From contig DASSJI010000127.1 in NCBI GenBank assembly GCA_035691285.1, positions 1 to 42,509 of the forward strand: a stretch of 42,509 nucleotides of DNA. Reading direction: 5' to 3'. A program made the position numbers and the translations under genes. Origin of the DNA: DATFEN01 sp035691285 (GTDB taxonomy: Bacteria; Acidobacteriota; Vicinamibacteria; Fen-336). This document shows positions 15,801 through 23,353 of the stretch, one piece after another. The first letter of the stretch is position 1. Every line of letters starts with the position of its first letter. Under the pieces are notes generated by a model. The model ran no database searches, was not told the origin of the DNA, and worked only from the letters and a program-made list of their open reading frames with translations.

Positions 15801-16113
15801 GGCGGAACAGGTCGTAGGTGCGGCAGACGTTGACGTGGGTCACGCGCCGCGCGAGCTGGATCTCGCGGCGGAACAGATCGAAGGCGTCCTCCCCCGCGGG
15901 CTGCTCGGACCGGAGCACCTTGAGGGCCACCCGCTCGCCCAGCTCGAGGTCCTCCGCCTCGTAGACCTCGCCCATCCCGCCCTCGCCCAGGGCGCTGACG
16001 ATCTTGAAGCGCTCGGCGAGCACGTGGCCGGGCCCGAGGCTGGGCGCGCCGCCGCGCCGCGGCCGCGGCAGGTCCGTCAGGGGACCGGTCGGGTCGGCGT
16101 CGCGCTCGTCCAT
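12853..16113 (-). CDS. Membrane Ser/Thr protein kinase with C-terminal TPR array
   Basis: A 1086-residue receptor-like kinase. The Hanks-type kinase domain spans about 36-310 with glycine loop GEGGMGEV, ATP lysine K65, HRDLKAGN (D168), DFG at 189-191 and APEQ near 216. All catalytic residues are present. A basic stop-transfer sequence and one membrane helix (about 318-334) follow. Then come a TolB/FlgO-like segment (AVAVLAVAG onward, about 350-480) and a long alpha-helical TPR region from about 490 to the end, rich in Ala, Arg and Leu. The TPR part should be outside the cytoplasm. It starts at an ATG 13 nt after the preceding gene and ends in a GTGA overlap with the oxidoreductase. Confidence 0.93.
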   Translation of the reverse strand: MDERDADPTGPLTDLPRPRRGGAPSLGPGHVLAERFKIVSALGEGGMGEVYEAEDLELGERVALKVLRSEQPAGEDAFDLFRREIQLARRVTHVNVCRTYDLFRHRGSSRDGRPMELAFVTMELLRGDTLAERVLRAGRLGTAEARPIVEQIVSGLAAAHHAGVVHRDLKAGNVILVPEGGGVRAVVSDFGLAHAPADAAATSPERRIVGTPAYMAPEQVEGRPATPATDVYALGVVMYEMVTGHVPFAGETPLRAALRRLESPPTPPTEHVPGLDPRWVAAIDRCLRRDPRERFGSVEDVARCLRDERRAPIARRRFVAALAAAAVAAAALYLWRGPGSAGPKAPPPLGRAPRRAVAVLAVAGPSDAPSDAVWLGEYLAEAIDAELGMGGALRLVPGDVRSRAERERAAGSTPASWRDALGADLVVAGAWSSRAGRLSVALRALDAASGAEAASAEDDGPEGAPWEAAERAARRLRGALGVPVPSEAERSALLAARFSNVEAARDYGAGLRALRLFDALAARAAFERAVANDPSHPLVRAALARALSALGLDDRARKEAQRALDLSGGLTARQRLAIEAQLREASREWPRVVAIRQEQRAREPDDVEHVVALADGLVAAASPEGALAALAAAGPPVVPDPRLAMAEARAALGAGQLDRARDAVGAAVALARQRGAGLLQARARLLEAQVLRTRGELEAAVAAGAAAAELFEAEGDRASVARALRHSADVRRYQGQLGEARRLAERGLAVARSVGDVGSVSAAVNRIASVLQEEGRLEASRQRYEEVRSMAPDLGDRELEATAMNNIGVSWWLAGNLVAARRQLEAALVFFRQAGSKRGLSFTLFNLGFVLLDQGELDDAARAFSESESLSRELTQPSLTGMAVFGQGQVALARGDAALARRRHEEALELRRGLDERGRVAESQIALAAVSLDEARLDDAAPRLEAALAELARQPRRDQEALARGLLAELLLGHGRLEEARREADRATALATPTEFRTVQTAVAITAARVQARWDAAAAALAAGAARERAEQAGHVGLAFEARLALGEIERGLGRSGAREALRVLAEEARTRGFGRVARRATSTAS

Positions 16114-16126
16114 CGGCCCGACGGCT

Positions 16127-16990
16127 TCAGCGTCCCCCGCGGAAGAGCTCCGCGAAAGTCGGCGAGAACGCTTCGGCGTCGGGCGCGAGGGCCGGGTCGG
16201 CCCGCCGGCAGGCGACGACGTCCTCCAGGGCGCGCTGCTTCAAGACGCCGTCCCTCTCGCCGCCGGCGCGGAACAGCGCGAAGCGCGAGGCCGCGCGGAA
16301 CAGGTGGGCCTGCGCCGCCGCGCGTCCGGTCACGCCGGAGACGCGGTCGAGAAGCTCCACGGCCTCCAGGTAGCGGCCCGCGAAGTAGGCCTCGGCCGCG
16401 CGCACCAGCTCGGGCGGCGGCGGGCCGGGCCGGGCCGGCAGGGTCGGGGGCGGCGGGGTCGAGGGCGGCGCTGTCGAGGGCGGCGGCGCGACGGTCGGAC
16501 GCAGCGTGGTCGGGGGCGCGAGGGTCGTGGACGGGGCCGGCGGCAGCGTGGTCGTCGGCGGGACCGTGGTCACGGGCACCGTCGTGGGCGGAGCCGGCCG
16601 CGTCGTGGGCGGCGCCGCCTGGGCCACCTTCGTCGCGCAGGATCGCTGCACTTCGACGAGCTGCGCGTACTGCGGCGTCGAGCGGACGGCGCCCTGCTCG
16701 TCGGAAGCCTGCAGCGCCCTCAAGGCTCCTGCGCAGTCGCCGCCCTGGGACAGCGCGATGCCCAGGTGGAAGTGCGGAAGGTATGTCTCGAAGCGCAGGC
16801 CGTAGAGCTTGACCTTCTCGCCCTCCTTGGGGTTCTGCTGGATCGCCTCGCGCATCAGCTGGGCCACCTCGGCCCAGCGCTTGCGGTCCACGGCCTCGAG
16901 GGCCTTGCGGTAGGTGTCCTTGTAGTCGGCGCGCGCGGTGGACGCTGCGGCGACGAGCGCGAGCGCCGCGGCCGCCGCAGGGAGCCTCAC
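16127..16990 (-). CDS. Exported TPR protein with Pro/Thr-rich linker
   Basis: A 287-residue secreted protein between two kinase genes. It starts at GTG 16990, overlapping the stop of the zinc-ribbon kinase as GTGA. A signal peptide ends at ASTARA/DYKD (about residue 22). Residues 23-120 form TPR-like helices (KALEAVDRKRWAEVAQLMRE). Then comes a linker of about 75 residues made of repeated PPTT, VPPTTT and PPPST units. A second helical segment with AEAYFAGRYLEAVELLDRV follows, again TPR-like. The linker resembles flexible periplasmic or cell-wall-spanning spacers. It has no enzyme motif. Its position suggests an extracytoplasmic partner of the two kinases. Confidence 0.82.
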   Translation of the reverse strand: MRLPAAAAALALVAAASTARADYKDTYRKALEAVDRKRWAEVAQLMREAIQQNPKEGEKVKLYGLRFETYLPHFHLGIALSQGGDCAGALRALQASDEQGAVRSTPQYAQLVEVQRSCATKVAQAAPPTTRPAPPTTVPVTTVPPTTTLPPAPSTTLAPPTTLRPTVAPPPSTAPPSTPPPPTLPARPGPPPPELVRAAEAYFAGRYLEAVELLDRVSGVTGRAAAQAHLFRAASRFALFRAGGERDGVLKQRALEDVVACRRADPALAPDAEAFSPTFAELFRGGR

Positions 16991-18690
16991 GGCTGGAGGC
17001 CGGCGCGGCGGAAGTACGCGGCGGCTTCCACGCGCCGGAATTCGGCGACGCGCGTCTCCACCTTGCCCGGCGCGACCGTGGCCTGGAGCGTCACGGGCTT
17101 CGGGAACGCGGGGTTCCGGACCTCGATCGTGTAGTCGCCGGGCTGGAGCCGGACGAGGAGCGGCGTGTGGTGCGAGCCGCTCCCGATGGGTTGCCGCGCG
17201 CCCCTGGCGTCGGCGATCGACACCACCTCGCCCCAGGGCAGCGCGTCGACCACGAGCGCGCCCCCGGCGGCAGGGGCGAGCGTGGCGGACGGGCTCGAGG
17301 CCAGCGACGGCGGGGCCGGCGCCGTCGGCTCGGGCTTCGAACCGCGGCTCGTCAGGACCACGAGGCCGACGGCCGCGGCCACGAGCCCCAGGCCGGCGCC
17401 CGCGACCAGGGCCGGCGAGCGGCCCGGCCGCCTCGCGGGAGGCGCCGGCGCGATCGCGCGCGTCGGGGGCGCCTCGCGCCCGCCTGGCGTCGGCGCCAGG
17501 ACCGTGGGCGGCGTGGACGGGCGCAGCGTCGGCGCCGGCGTCTTGGCCGTGGGGGTCGCCCCGGGCCGCGGCGTCGGAGTCGGCGTGACCGGCCGCGGCG
17601 TGGGCATGGGCGCGGGCGACGCCGTCGAACGGGCAAGCGGCCCTGGGGTGGTGGGCCGGGCCGCCGGCAGCGGCGTCCCGGGCGTCAGGCCGGCGGCCGG
17701 CGTCAGGGGGCCGGCCGCGCTCAAGGCGCTCGGGCGTGGCGTCACCGAGGCCGAAGGCGGCGTGACGCCCGCGGCGTCGCGGGCCTCGGTCAGCGCCCGA
17801 GCGAAGTCCGCGGCGCTCGAGTAGCGCTCGTCGGCGGTCTTCGCCAGCGCGACGCGCAGCACGCCGAGCAGCTCGACCGGCAGGCCCCTCACCGTCTCCC
17901 CGTCCAGGGGCGGCGGCTGCTGAAGGTGCTTGAAGATCGTGGCGATCGGGGTCTCGCCCCGGAACGGCACCTGGCCGGTGAAGATCTCGTAAGAGAGGAC
18001 GCCGAGAGAGTAGATGTCGCTGCGGAAGTCGAGCTTCTCGCCCCGGGCCTGCTCCGGGCTCATGTACTCCGGCGTGCCGATGATCAGCCCGGTGGCCGTC
18101 GCGCCCAGGGTCGCCTCGCCGCCGGCCTGCTTGGCGATGCCGAAGTCCATCAGGCGCACGATCCCCTGGCCGTCGACCATGAGGTTCGCGGTCTTCAGGT
18201 CCCGGTGGATGATGCCGGCCTCGTGGATGGCCTGCAGGCCCTCGGCCACGCGGATGCACACCTCGAAGGCCTGGTCGAGGGGCAGGGCGCCGCGATCCGT
18301 GAGGATCTTGCGGAGGTCCGTGCCCTCCACGTACTCCATCGCGATGTAGCGCAGGGGCCCGTCCTCGCCGTACTCGTGGATCCCGCAGACGTTCCGATGG
18401 CGCACGCGGCGGGCGAGGCGGATCTCGGTTCGGAAGCGGCGCTCCATGTCGCGGTCCGAGGCCACCTCGGGGCGCAGCACCTTGATCGCGACCGTCTCCT
18501 CGAGCTTGTGGTCCTTGGCCTTGTAGACCACCCCCATGCCGCCCTTGCCCAGGGGCGCCAGGACCTCGTAGCGGCCGGCGATGAGGGAGCCCTTCTTGAG
18601 GCTCTGCGTCTGCGGGCGAAAGACGTGGCCGCAGTGGAAACAGGAGTCGGCCGAGTCCTCGACGTCGGCCTGGCACGCGGGGCACTTCAT
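16987..18690 (-). CDS. Ser/Thr protein kinase with N-terminal zinc ribbon and C-terminal PEGA domain
   Basis: A 567-residue membrane kinase. It opens with a zinc ribbon (C3, C6, C17, C20). The kinase domain (about 41-303) has glycine loop GKGGMGVV, K70, HRDLKTAN (D164), DFG at 182-184 and SPEQ near 211. A Pro/Thr/Ala-rich juxtamembrane linker (about 310-425) precedes one membrane helix (about 426-446). The external end has a PEGA-like beta domain with LLVRLQPGDYTIEVRNPAF. It heads the minus-strand operon of five genes. TAGAAT lies 12 nt before its ATG, in the 96-nt divergent gap shared with the FadL-like gene. The fusion suggests sensing in the cytoplasm (zinc ribbon) as well as outside (PEGA), but this is inferred. 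Confidence 0.93.
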   Translation of the reverse strand: MKCPACQADVEDSADSCFHCGHVFRPQTQSLKKGSLIAGRYEVLAPLGKGGMGVVYKAKDHKLEETVAIKVLRPEVASDRDMERRFRTEIRLARRVRHRNVCGIHEYGEDGPLRYIAMEYVEGTDLRKILTDRGALPLDQAFEVCIRVAEGLQAIHEAGIIHRDLKTANLMVDGQGIVRLMDFGIAKQAGGEATLGATATGLIIGTPEYMSPEQARGEKLDFRSDIYSLGVLSYEIFTGQVPFRGETPIATIFKHLQQPPPLDGETVRGLPVELLGVLRVALAKTADERYSSAADFARALTEARDAAGVTPPSASVTPRPSALSAAGPLTPAAGLTPGTPLPAARPTTPGPLARSTASPAPMPTPRPVTPTPTPRPGATPTAKTPAPTLRPSTPPTVLAPTPGGREAPPTRAIAPAPPARRPGRSPALVAGAGLGLVAAAVGLVVLTSRGSKPEPTAPAPPSLASSPSATLAPAAGGALVVDALPWGEVVSIADARGARQPIGSGSHHTPLLVRLQPGDYTIEVRNPAFPKPVTLQATVAPGKVETRVAEFRRVEAAAYFRRAGLQP

Positions 18691-18702
18691 CCGGGCCCCG
18701 GC

Positions 18703-18708
18703 ATTCTA
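18703..18708 (-). promoter_or_regulatory. Possible -10 hexamer (TAGAAT) for the kinase operon
   Basis: On the minus strand TAGAAT lies 12 nt before the ATG at 18690, inside the 96-nt divergent gap. No good -35 is seen. A transcript starting from it would have a leader of only a few bases. Confidence 0.33.
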
Positions 18709-18786
18709 TCGCGACGCGAAAGAATCGTGTCCCCGGCGCTCGCTCTTGGTACACTCGTGTCGCTGCTTCGCCCAAGGTGGTGAGAG

Positions 18787-20034
18787 ATGTGGAGAACACG
18801 CCTATTCTCGTCGGCGTTGGCCGTGCCGCTGCTCGTCCTGGCGCTTCCGGCGAGCGCTCAACTTGAGCCGCCCGAAAACCCGGAGATCGCTCCGCCGCCG
18901 CTGCAGTACAACTTCGCGCCCCCCGGCGCCCGGTCCCTGGCGATGGGCGCATCCTTCATCGGGCTCGCCGACGACGCCACGGCGTCCGAGTCGAACCCGG
19001 CCGGGCTGACCGCCCTCACCAAGCCCGAGTTCTCGGCGCACCTGCGCTACAGCGAGTTCGACAACACGGCCCCGAACACGGTCACGGGATCGGGCTTCGA
19101 GACCTTCACGACCCGTCTCGGCAGCCCCTCGTTCTTCAGCGTCGTCTATCCGTGGCGGAAGGCCGCGTTCTCGCTCTACTACCAGCGCGCGGCTGACTAC
19201 CGCGCGAACAGCATCTTCCGCGACTTCCTCAGCGAGTCCTTCTACAACGACGACACCGTGCAGGTGCGCTTCCGCGCCGAGAACATCGGCGCCTCGGCGG
19301 CCTTCAAGCTGGGGGACAAGATCTCGATCGGGGGCTCGATACGCGCGACCCGCGTGCACCTGGACTCGCTCCAGGAGGTCACGCTCGTGTTTCCGCTCAG
19401 CTCGGACATCCCCGCGCGTTTCGTCAACACGGCGAACATCGAGAGCACCGAGACGAAGGTCACCTTCAACGCGGGCATCCTCGTCACGCCGACGCCGAAG
19501 CTCTCGCTGGGCGGCGTGTACAAGAAGGGCGCGGACCTCGACTTCGCCGCGACAGCCCAGAACACCGCCGATGCCGCCGAGATCGGACCGCTCCGCTCGC
19601 CCGTGGCGACAGGAACGATCCGCGTCACGGTACCCGACGTGCTCGGCGGCGGCATCGCGATCAAGCCGACCGACCGCTTCACGATCCTCGCCGACGTCGT
19701 GCTGATCCAGTACTCCCAGGCCGACCTCGGCGCAGAACAGCAGAACGGCTACCAGGCGTTCGGCGAGGGCGGCCGCGAAGCCCTCGAGGACGGGACCGAG
19801 ATCCACGGCGGCGTCGAGTACACCTGGACGCAGGGCAACGACTGGATCTTCTCGGTGCGCGGCGGCTACTACTTCGACCCCGACCACGACGGCCTCGCCG
19901 GCCTCGACTCCGACCAGAACCACGTGACGTTCGGCGGAGGGGTCGTGGTGAAGGGCAAGCTACAGGTCGACGTCGCGGCGAACATCGCCGACGCGATCAA
20001 GGAGGGCCTGATCTCGTTCGTCGTGCGCTTCTAA
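18787..20034 (+). CDS. FadL/OmpP1-type outer membrane transport protein
   Basis: A 415-residue outer-membrane beta-barrel predicted to pass hydrophobic molecules. A signal peptide is cleaved near LALPASA/Q (about 25). The mature N-terminus has the family hallmark SLAMGASFIGLADDATASES, followed by NPAGLTAL (the NPA hatch motif). The rest alternates in amphipathic beta strands and ends in the aromatic-terminal VVRF expected for barrel assembly. The start is supported by AGGTGGTGAGAG upstream of the ATG. It diverges from the kinase operon and precedes a fatty acid hydroxylase-like gene on the same strand, so lipid-like substrates are plausible. Confidence 0.88.
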   Translation: MWRTRLFSSALAVPLLVLALPASAQLEPPENPEIAPPPLQYNFAPPGARSLAMGASFIGLADDATASESNPAGLTALTKPEFSAHLRYSEFDNTAPNTVTGSGFETFTTRLGSPSFFSVVYPWRKAAFSLYYQRAADYRANSIFRDFLSESFYNDDTVQVRFRAENIGASAAFKLGDKISIGGSIRATRVHLDSLQEVTLVFPLSSDIPARFVNTANIESTETKVTFNAGILVTPTPKLSLGGVYKKGADLDFAATAQNTADAAEIGPLRSPVATGTIRVTVPDVLGGGIAIKPTDRFTILADVVLIQYSQADLGAEQQNGYQAFGEGGREALEDGTEIHGGVEYTWTQGNDWIFSVRGGYYFDPDHDGLAGLDSDQNHVTFGGGVVVKGKLQVDVAANIADAIKEGLISFVVRF

Positions 20035-20104
20035 GGCGCGCCAGGGGCGAGAGGCGCAGGAAGGGCGACGCCGCCCCCTTGCCTGTGACAGAATCCTGGC
20101 GAGT

Positions 20105-20896
20105 GTGTCGTACCTGCCCTGGCTGGTCGGCATCACAGCCGGTTTCTTCGTGGTCGAGCGGCTGTTCCCTTGGCGCAAGGGCCAGCCGCTCGCTCGCCCC
20201 GGCCTCCTCCGCGACCTCGGCTTCCTGGCCGTCAACGGGCACCTGTTCTCGACGCTGACCGCCGGATTGAACGGCTGGGTCGCGATGCACGCGACCGCGC
20301 TCCTGCAGCGGGCGGGCCTGCGCCTCGACGCCTCGCCGGCCGGGGACTGGCCGCTCGCAGGCCAGCTCGCGGCGCTCCTCGTCGTCTCGGACCTCGTTCA
20401 GTACGCCACCCACGTCCTTCTCCACCGGGTGCCGTTCCTGTGGACGTTCCACAAGGTGCACCACTCGATCACGACCATGGACTTCATCGGCAACTTCCGC
20501 TTCCACTGGATGGAGATCGTGGTCTACAAGGCGACGCTGTGGCTGCCTCTCGCCTGGCTCGGCGCCTCGGCGCAGGCGGCGTTCGTGGTGGCGGTCGTCT
20601 CCACGATCTGGGGCGACTTCAACCACAGCAACCTCGACGTGGGCCTGGGCCGCCTGGGCCGGGTCTTCAACAGCCCGCGCATGCACCTGTGGCACCACGA
20701 CCAGTCCGACGAGGGCGGCGTGGCGAAGAACTACGGCGTGGTGCTGAGCCTGTGGGACCACCTCTTCGGCACGGCCTACTGGCCGCGCGACCGCAGCCCG
20801 GCGGCGCTGGGCTACCCCGCGATGGACGACATGCCGGACACCCTCCTCGGGCAGCTCCTCTGGCCGGCGATCCGACGGAGAGCGCCCGCCGCCTGA
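20105..20896 (+). CDS. Fatty acid hydroxylase / sterol desaturase family membrane protein
   Basis: A 263-residue di-iron membrane oxygenase. It has several membrane helices and the histidine boxes H103-x3-H107 (HVLLH), H116-x2-HH120 (HKVHH), FNHSN at 172-176 and H194-x2-HH198 (HLWHH). All metal-binding histidines expected for the family are visible. Members hydroxylate or desaturate lipids, sterols or carotenoids. The start is GTG 20105. No Shine-Dalgarno is seen, and CAGAAT lies 10 nt upstream. The gene follows the FadL-like porin by 70 nt on the same strand, so import and modification of a lipid could be linked, although nothing proves this. Confidence 0.9.
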   Translation: MSYLPWLVGITAGFFVVERLFPWRKGQPLARPGLLRDLGFLAVNGHLFSTLTAGLNGWVAMHATALLQRAGLRLDASPAGDWPLAGQLAALLVVSDLVQYATHVLLHRVPFLWTFHKVHHSITTMDFIGNFRFHWMEIVVYKATLWLPLAWLGASAQAAFVVAVVSTIWGDFNHSNLDVGLGRLGRVFNSPRMHLWHHDQSDEGGVAKNYGVVLSLWDHLFGTAYWPRDRSPAALGYPAMDDMPDTLLGQLLWPAIRRRAPAA

Positions 20897-20903
20897 CCCC
20901 GGC

Positions 20904-21809
20904 TCAGCCCGCCGGGGGCGGCGTGGCGCCCCGGAGGTCGCGGAGGGCGTCCTCGGCCTCACGGCTGTCGAAGACGTACCGCTCCGCGCAGAACTCGCAC
21001 GTCACGACCACCTCGCCGCGCTCCTGCAGGATCGCGAGGATCTCGTCGCGTCCCAGCATGCGCAGCACGCCTCCCACGCGCTCGCGGGAGCAGCGGCACC
21101 CGAAGCGGACGCTCATGCTCTCGAAGAGCCGCAGGTCCTCGTGGTGGAAGAGCCGGCGCAGGATCGCGTCGCTGGGCAGCGTCAGCAGCTCGTCACGGCT
21201 GAGCGTCGCTGCGAGCCGGGAGGCACGCTCCCAGAGGTCGGCATCCTCACGCTCGGGATCGCGGCCGCCGGCGCCCGGCAGCCTCTGCAGGAGCAGGCCG
21301 GCGGCCCGCCGGGTGTCCGCCGCCAGGTGGAAGCGCGTCTCGATCTGCTCGGAGCGAGCCATGTAGCGCTCGAGGACTTCCGCGGTGGTCGAACCCTCGA
21401 GGGGCACGATCCCCTGGTAGGCCTCGAAGCCCGGGCCCGGGTCGATGGTGAGTGCGCAGCGGCCGCCGGCGGCGAGCCCACGCAGCGTCGCGCCCCCCTC
21501 GAGCCAGTCGAGGTCGCCCTCCCACTTCGCGGTGGCGCGCAGCGTGAGGTCGCTCAGGCACTCGACGACGAGCAGTGAGACCGGGCCGCCTCCCTGCACC
21601 TGGAGCACGAGCGCTCCCCCTTCGAACTTGACGGTGGCGGCCATCAGGGCGCAGGCGGCGAGGAGCTCGCCCAGCACCTCGCGCAGCACGTCGGGGTAGG
21701 CGTGCCGCCGCATCACGTCCTGCCAGGTCCGGTCCAGCCGCACCAGCTCGCCGCGGACGCGGGCGCGCTCGAACACGAAGCGCTGGAGGGCGTCGCGTTC
21801 GCCGTGCAT
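20904..21809 (-). CDS. hslO: Redox-regulated chaperone Hsp33
   Basis: A 301-residue cytoplasmic holdase activated by oxidation of its zinc centre. The N-terminal substrate-binding domain has LLAACALMAATVKFEG and VQGGGPVSLLVVEC. The C-terminal redox switch has C238-R-C240 and C271-EF-C274, the four zinc ligands of Hsp33 in the right order and spacing. A helical linker precedes the zinc domain. The start is an ATG at 21809, only 3 nt after the stop of the ATP-grasp gene, so the two are probably one transcript. The 3' end faces the hydroxylase gene across 7 nt with no obvious terminator. Confidence 0.95.
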   Translation of the reverse strand: MHGERDALQRFVFERARVRGELVRLDRTWQDVMRRHAYPDVLREVLGELLAACALMAATVKFEGGALVLQVQGGGPVSLLVVECLSDLTLRATAKWEGDLDWLEGGATLRGLAAGGRCALTIDPGPGFEAYQGIVPLEGSTTAEVLERYMARSEQIETRFHLAADTRRAAGLLLQRLPGAGGRDPEREDADLWERASRLAATLSRDELLTLPSDAILRRLFHHEDLRLFESMSVRFGCRCSRERVGGVLRMLGRDEILAILQERGEVVVTCEFCAERYVFDSREAEDALRDLRGATPPPAG

Positions 21810-21812
21810 GGG

Positions 21813-23321
21813 CTATGGTAGCTCGGGTTGCGCCTCCGCCTCGCGGTCCAGGACCGCCACGGTGTGCCGGAAGACCTCTTCGGCCTCGTCCCGGGAGTTG
21901 CCGATGGCGAGCAGCCCGAGCTGCCCCAGCTCCGAGACCGAGCGGAGCAGATAGAAGAGGGCGCCCGACTCGTTCCGGGGCGAGTAGTGCAGGCGCTGCA
22001 GGGTGAGGATCTCGATGAGGTCCTCCGGCACGAGGCGGCGATAGGCCGGGGATTGCAGGCGGTCCGTCGCGCGGTAGAACTTCGGGCGTCCGGTGGGAGA
22101 CACGAACATGCCCGAGCCGGGGTCCACGCCGCCGCCGGTCAGGAAGCGCACGGCCAGCAGCGGGTGCGTCGACCCGCCGAACCCGAGGTTGACCTCGGTG
22201 GCCGCCACGCGGGCCAGTCGCCCCTCGGCGTCACGGCAGAAGACGAACTCCACCGACAGCCGGCTCACGAGGCCCTTGCGGGCCAGCACGCGCCCGACGC
22301 GCAGGCCTGCGTCCTGGAGGAACGGCCGGTACTCGTCCGAGGCGGGAAAGCGGCAGCCCACGGCCGACAGGCCCGCCGGCCCGCCGCGCAGCTCGTCGTG
22401 GGTCGAGGTCAGCGTGACGCGGCCGAGCGGGTCGATGCGGACCTGGACGCTCGCGTGCGCCCGCGGTCCCGGCCCGAGGAACTCCTCGGCCACGCCGCCC
22501 GTCGCCGCGAAGCGCGACAGGTATTCCCGGCTCGAGGTCCCGGGCGTCGAGAACGTCGGATGGCGGAGCGCCCCGCGCAGCGGCCGGATCCCGGCGCGCT
22601 TCGGCAGCTCGACGAGGGCGTGGCCGCGCTCCCAGACGCTCGTGTCGAGCTTCAGCACCGCGCGCTCGAGGCCCGGCCGCTCGCGCGCCAGCCAGGCCAG
22701 CGCGTCCAGGAGCTCCTCCTCGCTGCGGAGGTCCTCGCGTCCCAGCGGCACCGGCACGTCGGCCTCCCGGAGCACGCGGCGCGCCCCGGATTTCGTGCAC
22801 AGGGCGTCCATGCCCGGGTCCGCGGCGTTCATGGGGATGTCGAGGGCGATCGCGAGCCGCCGCTCGAGGGCGGTCGAGCGCAGCACCGTCATGTAGGCGC
22901 GGGCGGGATCGCGGATCGCGGCCCGGATCCTCTCGACGAGGCGCGGCCGCTCGAGGATCTTCTCGACCAGCGGCCGGCGGGACGGGTCGTGGGCCGAGAG
23001 CATCGTGAGCCGCGAGGCGGCGTGTGTCGCCGGGATGCCCGCCAGGAACTGCAGGTAGTACTCGAGGATCGCCGGCGGGATCGGCTCGGAGGTCACGTAG
23101 ACGAGCCGTGCGCGCGGGTTGCGCAGCCGGATCAGGAAGAAGAGCAGGGTCTCCTCGTAGCGCAGCGCCGCCGGCTCGCGCTCCAGCTCGGCGGCGTCCA
23201 GGGTGATCGACGGGATGACGACGCAGGTGTACGGCTCGTCGTCGCGGGGGAAGACTTCGCTCCACAGCGCGGCGAGCCGGGGCTTGAGGCGGTCGAAGGC
23301 GACGGCCTCGGGAATCACCAC
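21813..23321 (-). CDS. ATP-grasp peptide ligase-like protein with PGM1-type C-terminal domain
   Basis: A 502-residue ATP-grasp protein. The first 160 residues match a pre-ATP-grasp domain (ARLVYVTSEPIPPAILEYYL, then LTMLSAHDPSRRPLVEKIL). The ATP-grasp region follows with LCTKSGARRVLREADVPVP and the lysine strand AVLKLDTSVWERG. The Mg-binding strand is VAATEVNLGFGGSTHPL (E and N). The end has a PGM1-type domain (KFYRATDRLQSP, then the LLRSVSELGQLGLLAIGNS region). PGM1 from pheganomycin synthesis joins a non-ribosomal amino acid to a peptide, and most relatives are uncharacterised. GGAGG precedes the GTG start at 23321. It is followed by hslO. Confidence 0.85.
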   Translation of the reverse strand: MVIPEAVAFDRLKPRLAALWSEVFPRDDEPYTCVVIPSITLDAAELEREPAALRYEETLLFFLIRLRNPRARLVYVTSEPIPPAILEYYLQFLAGIPATHAASRLTMLSAHDPSRRPLVEKILERPRLVERIRAAIRDPARAYMTVLRSTALERRLAIALDIPMNAADPGMDALCTKSGARRVLREADVPVPLGREDLRSEEELLDALAWLARERPGLERAVLKLDTSVWERGHALVELPKRAGIRPLRGALRHPTFSTPGTSSREYLSRFAATGGVAEEFLGPGPRAHASVQVRIDPLGRVTLTSTHDELRGGPAGLSAVGCRFPASDEYRPFLQDAGLRVGRVLARKGLVSRLSVEFVFCRDAEGRLARVAATEVNLGFGGSTHPLLAVRFLTGGGVDPGSGMFVSPTGRPKFYRATDRLQSPAYRRLVPEDLIEILTLQRLHYSPRNESGALFYLLRSVSELGQLGLLAIGNSRDEAEEVFRHTVAVLDREAEAQPELP

Positions 23322-23353
23322 GGTCCTCCGACGGACCCTGCGCTCCCCCTAGG

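Noticed and set aside
16440..16620. Repetitive DNA that might suggest a CRISPR or tandem repeat array
   Set aside because: The repeats encode the PPTT-rich linker in frame and have no constant spacer or repeat unit.
13009..16812. A plus-strand open frame of over 1200 codons
   Set aside because: It lies antisense to the TPR kinase and its TPR neighbour, is rich in Arg, Ala and Gly with no recognisable fold, and is an effect of high GC leaving few stop codons.
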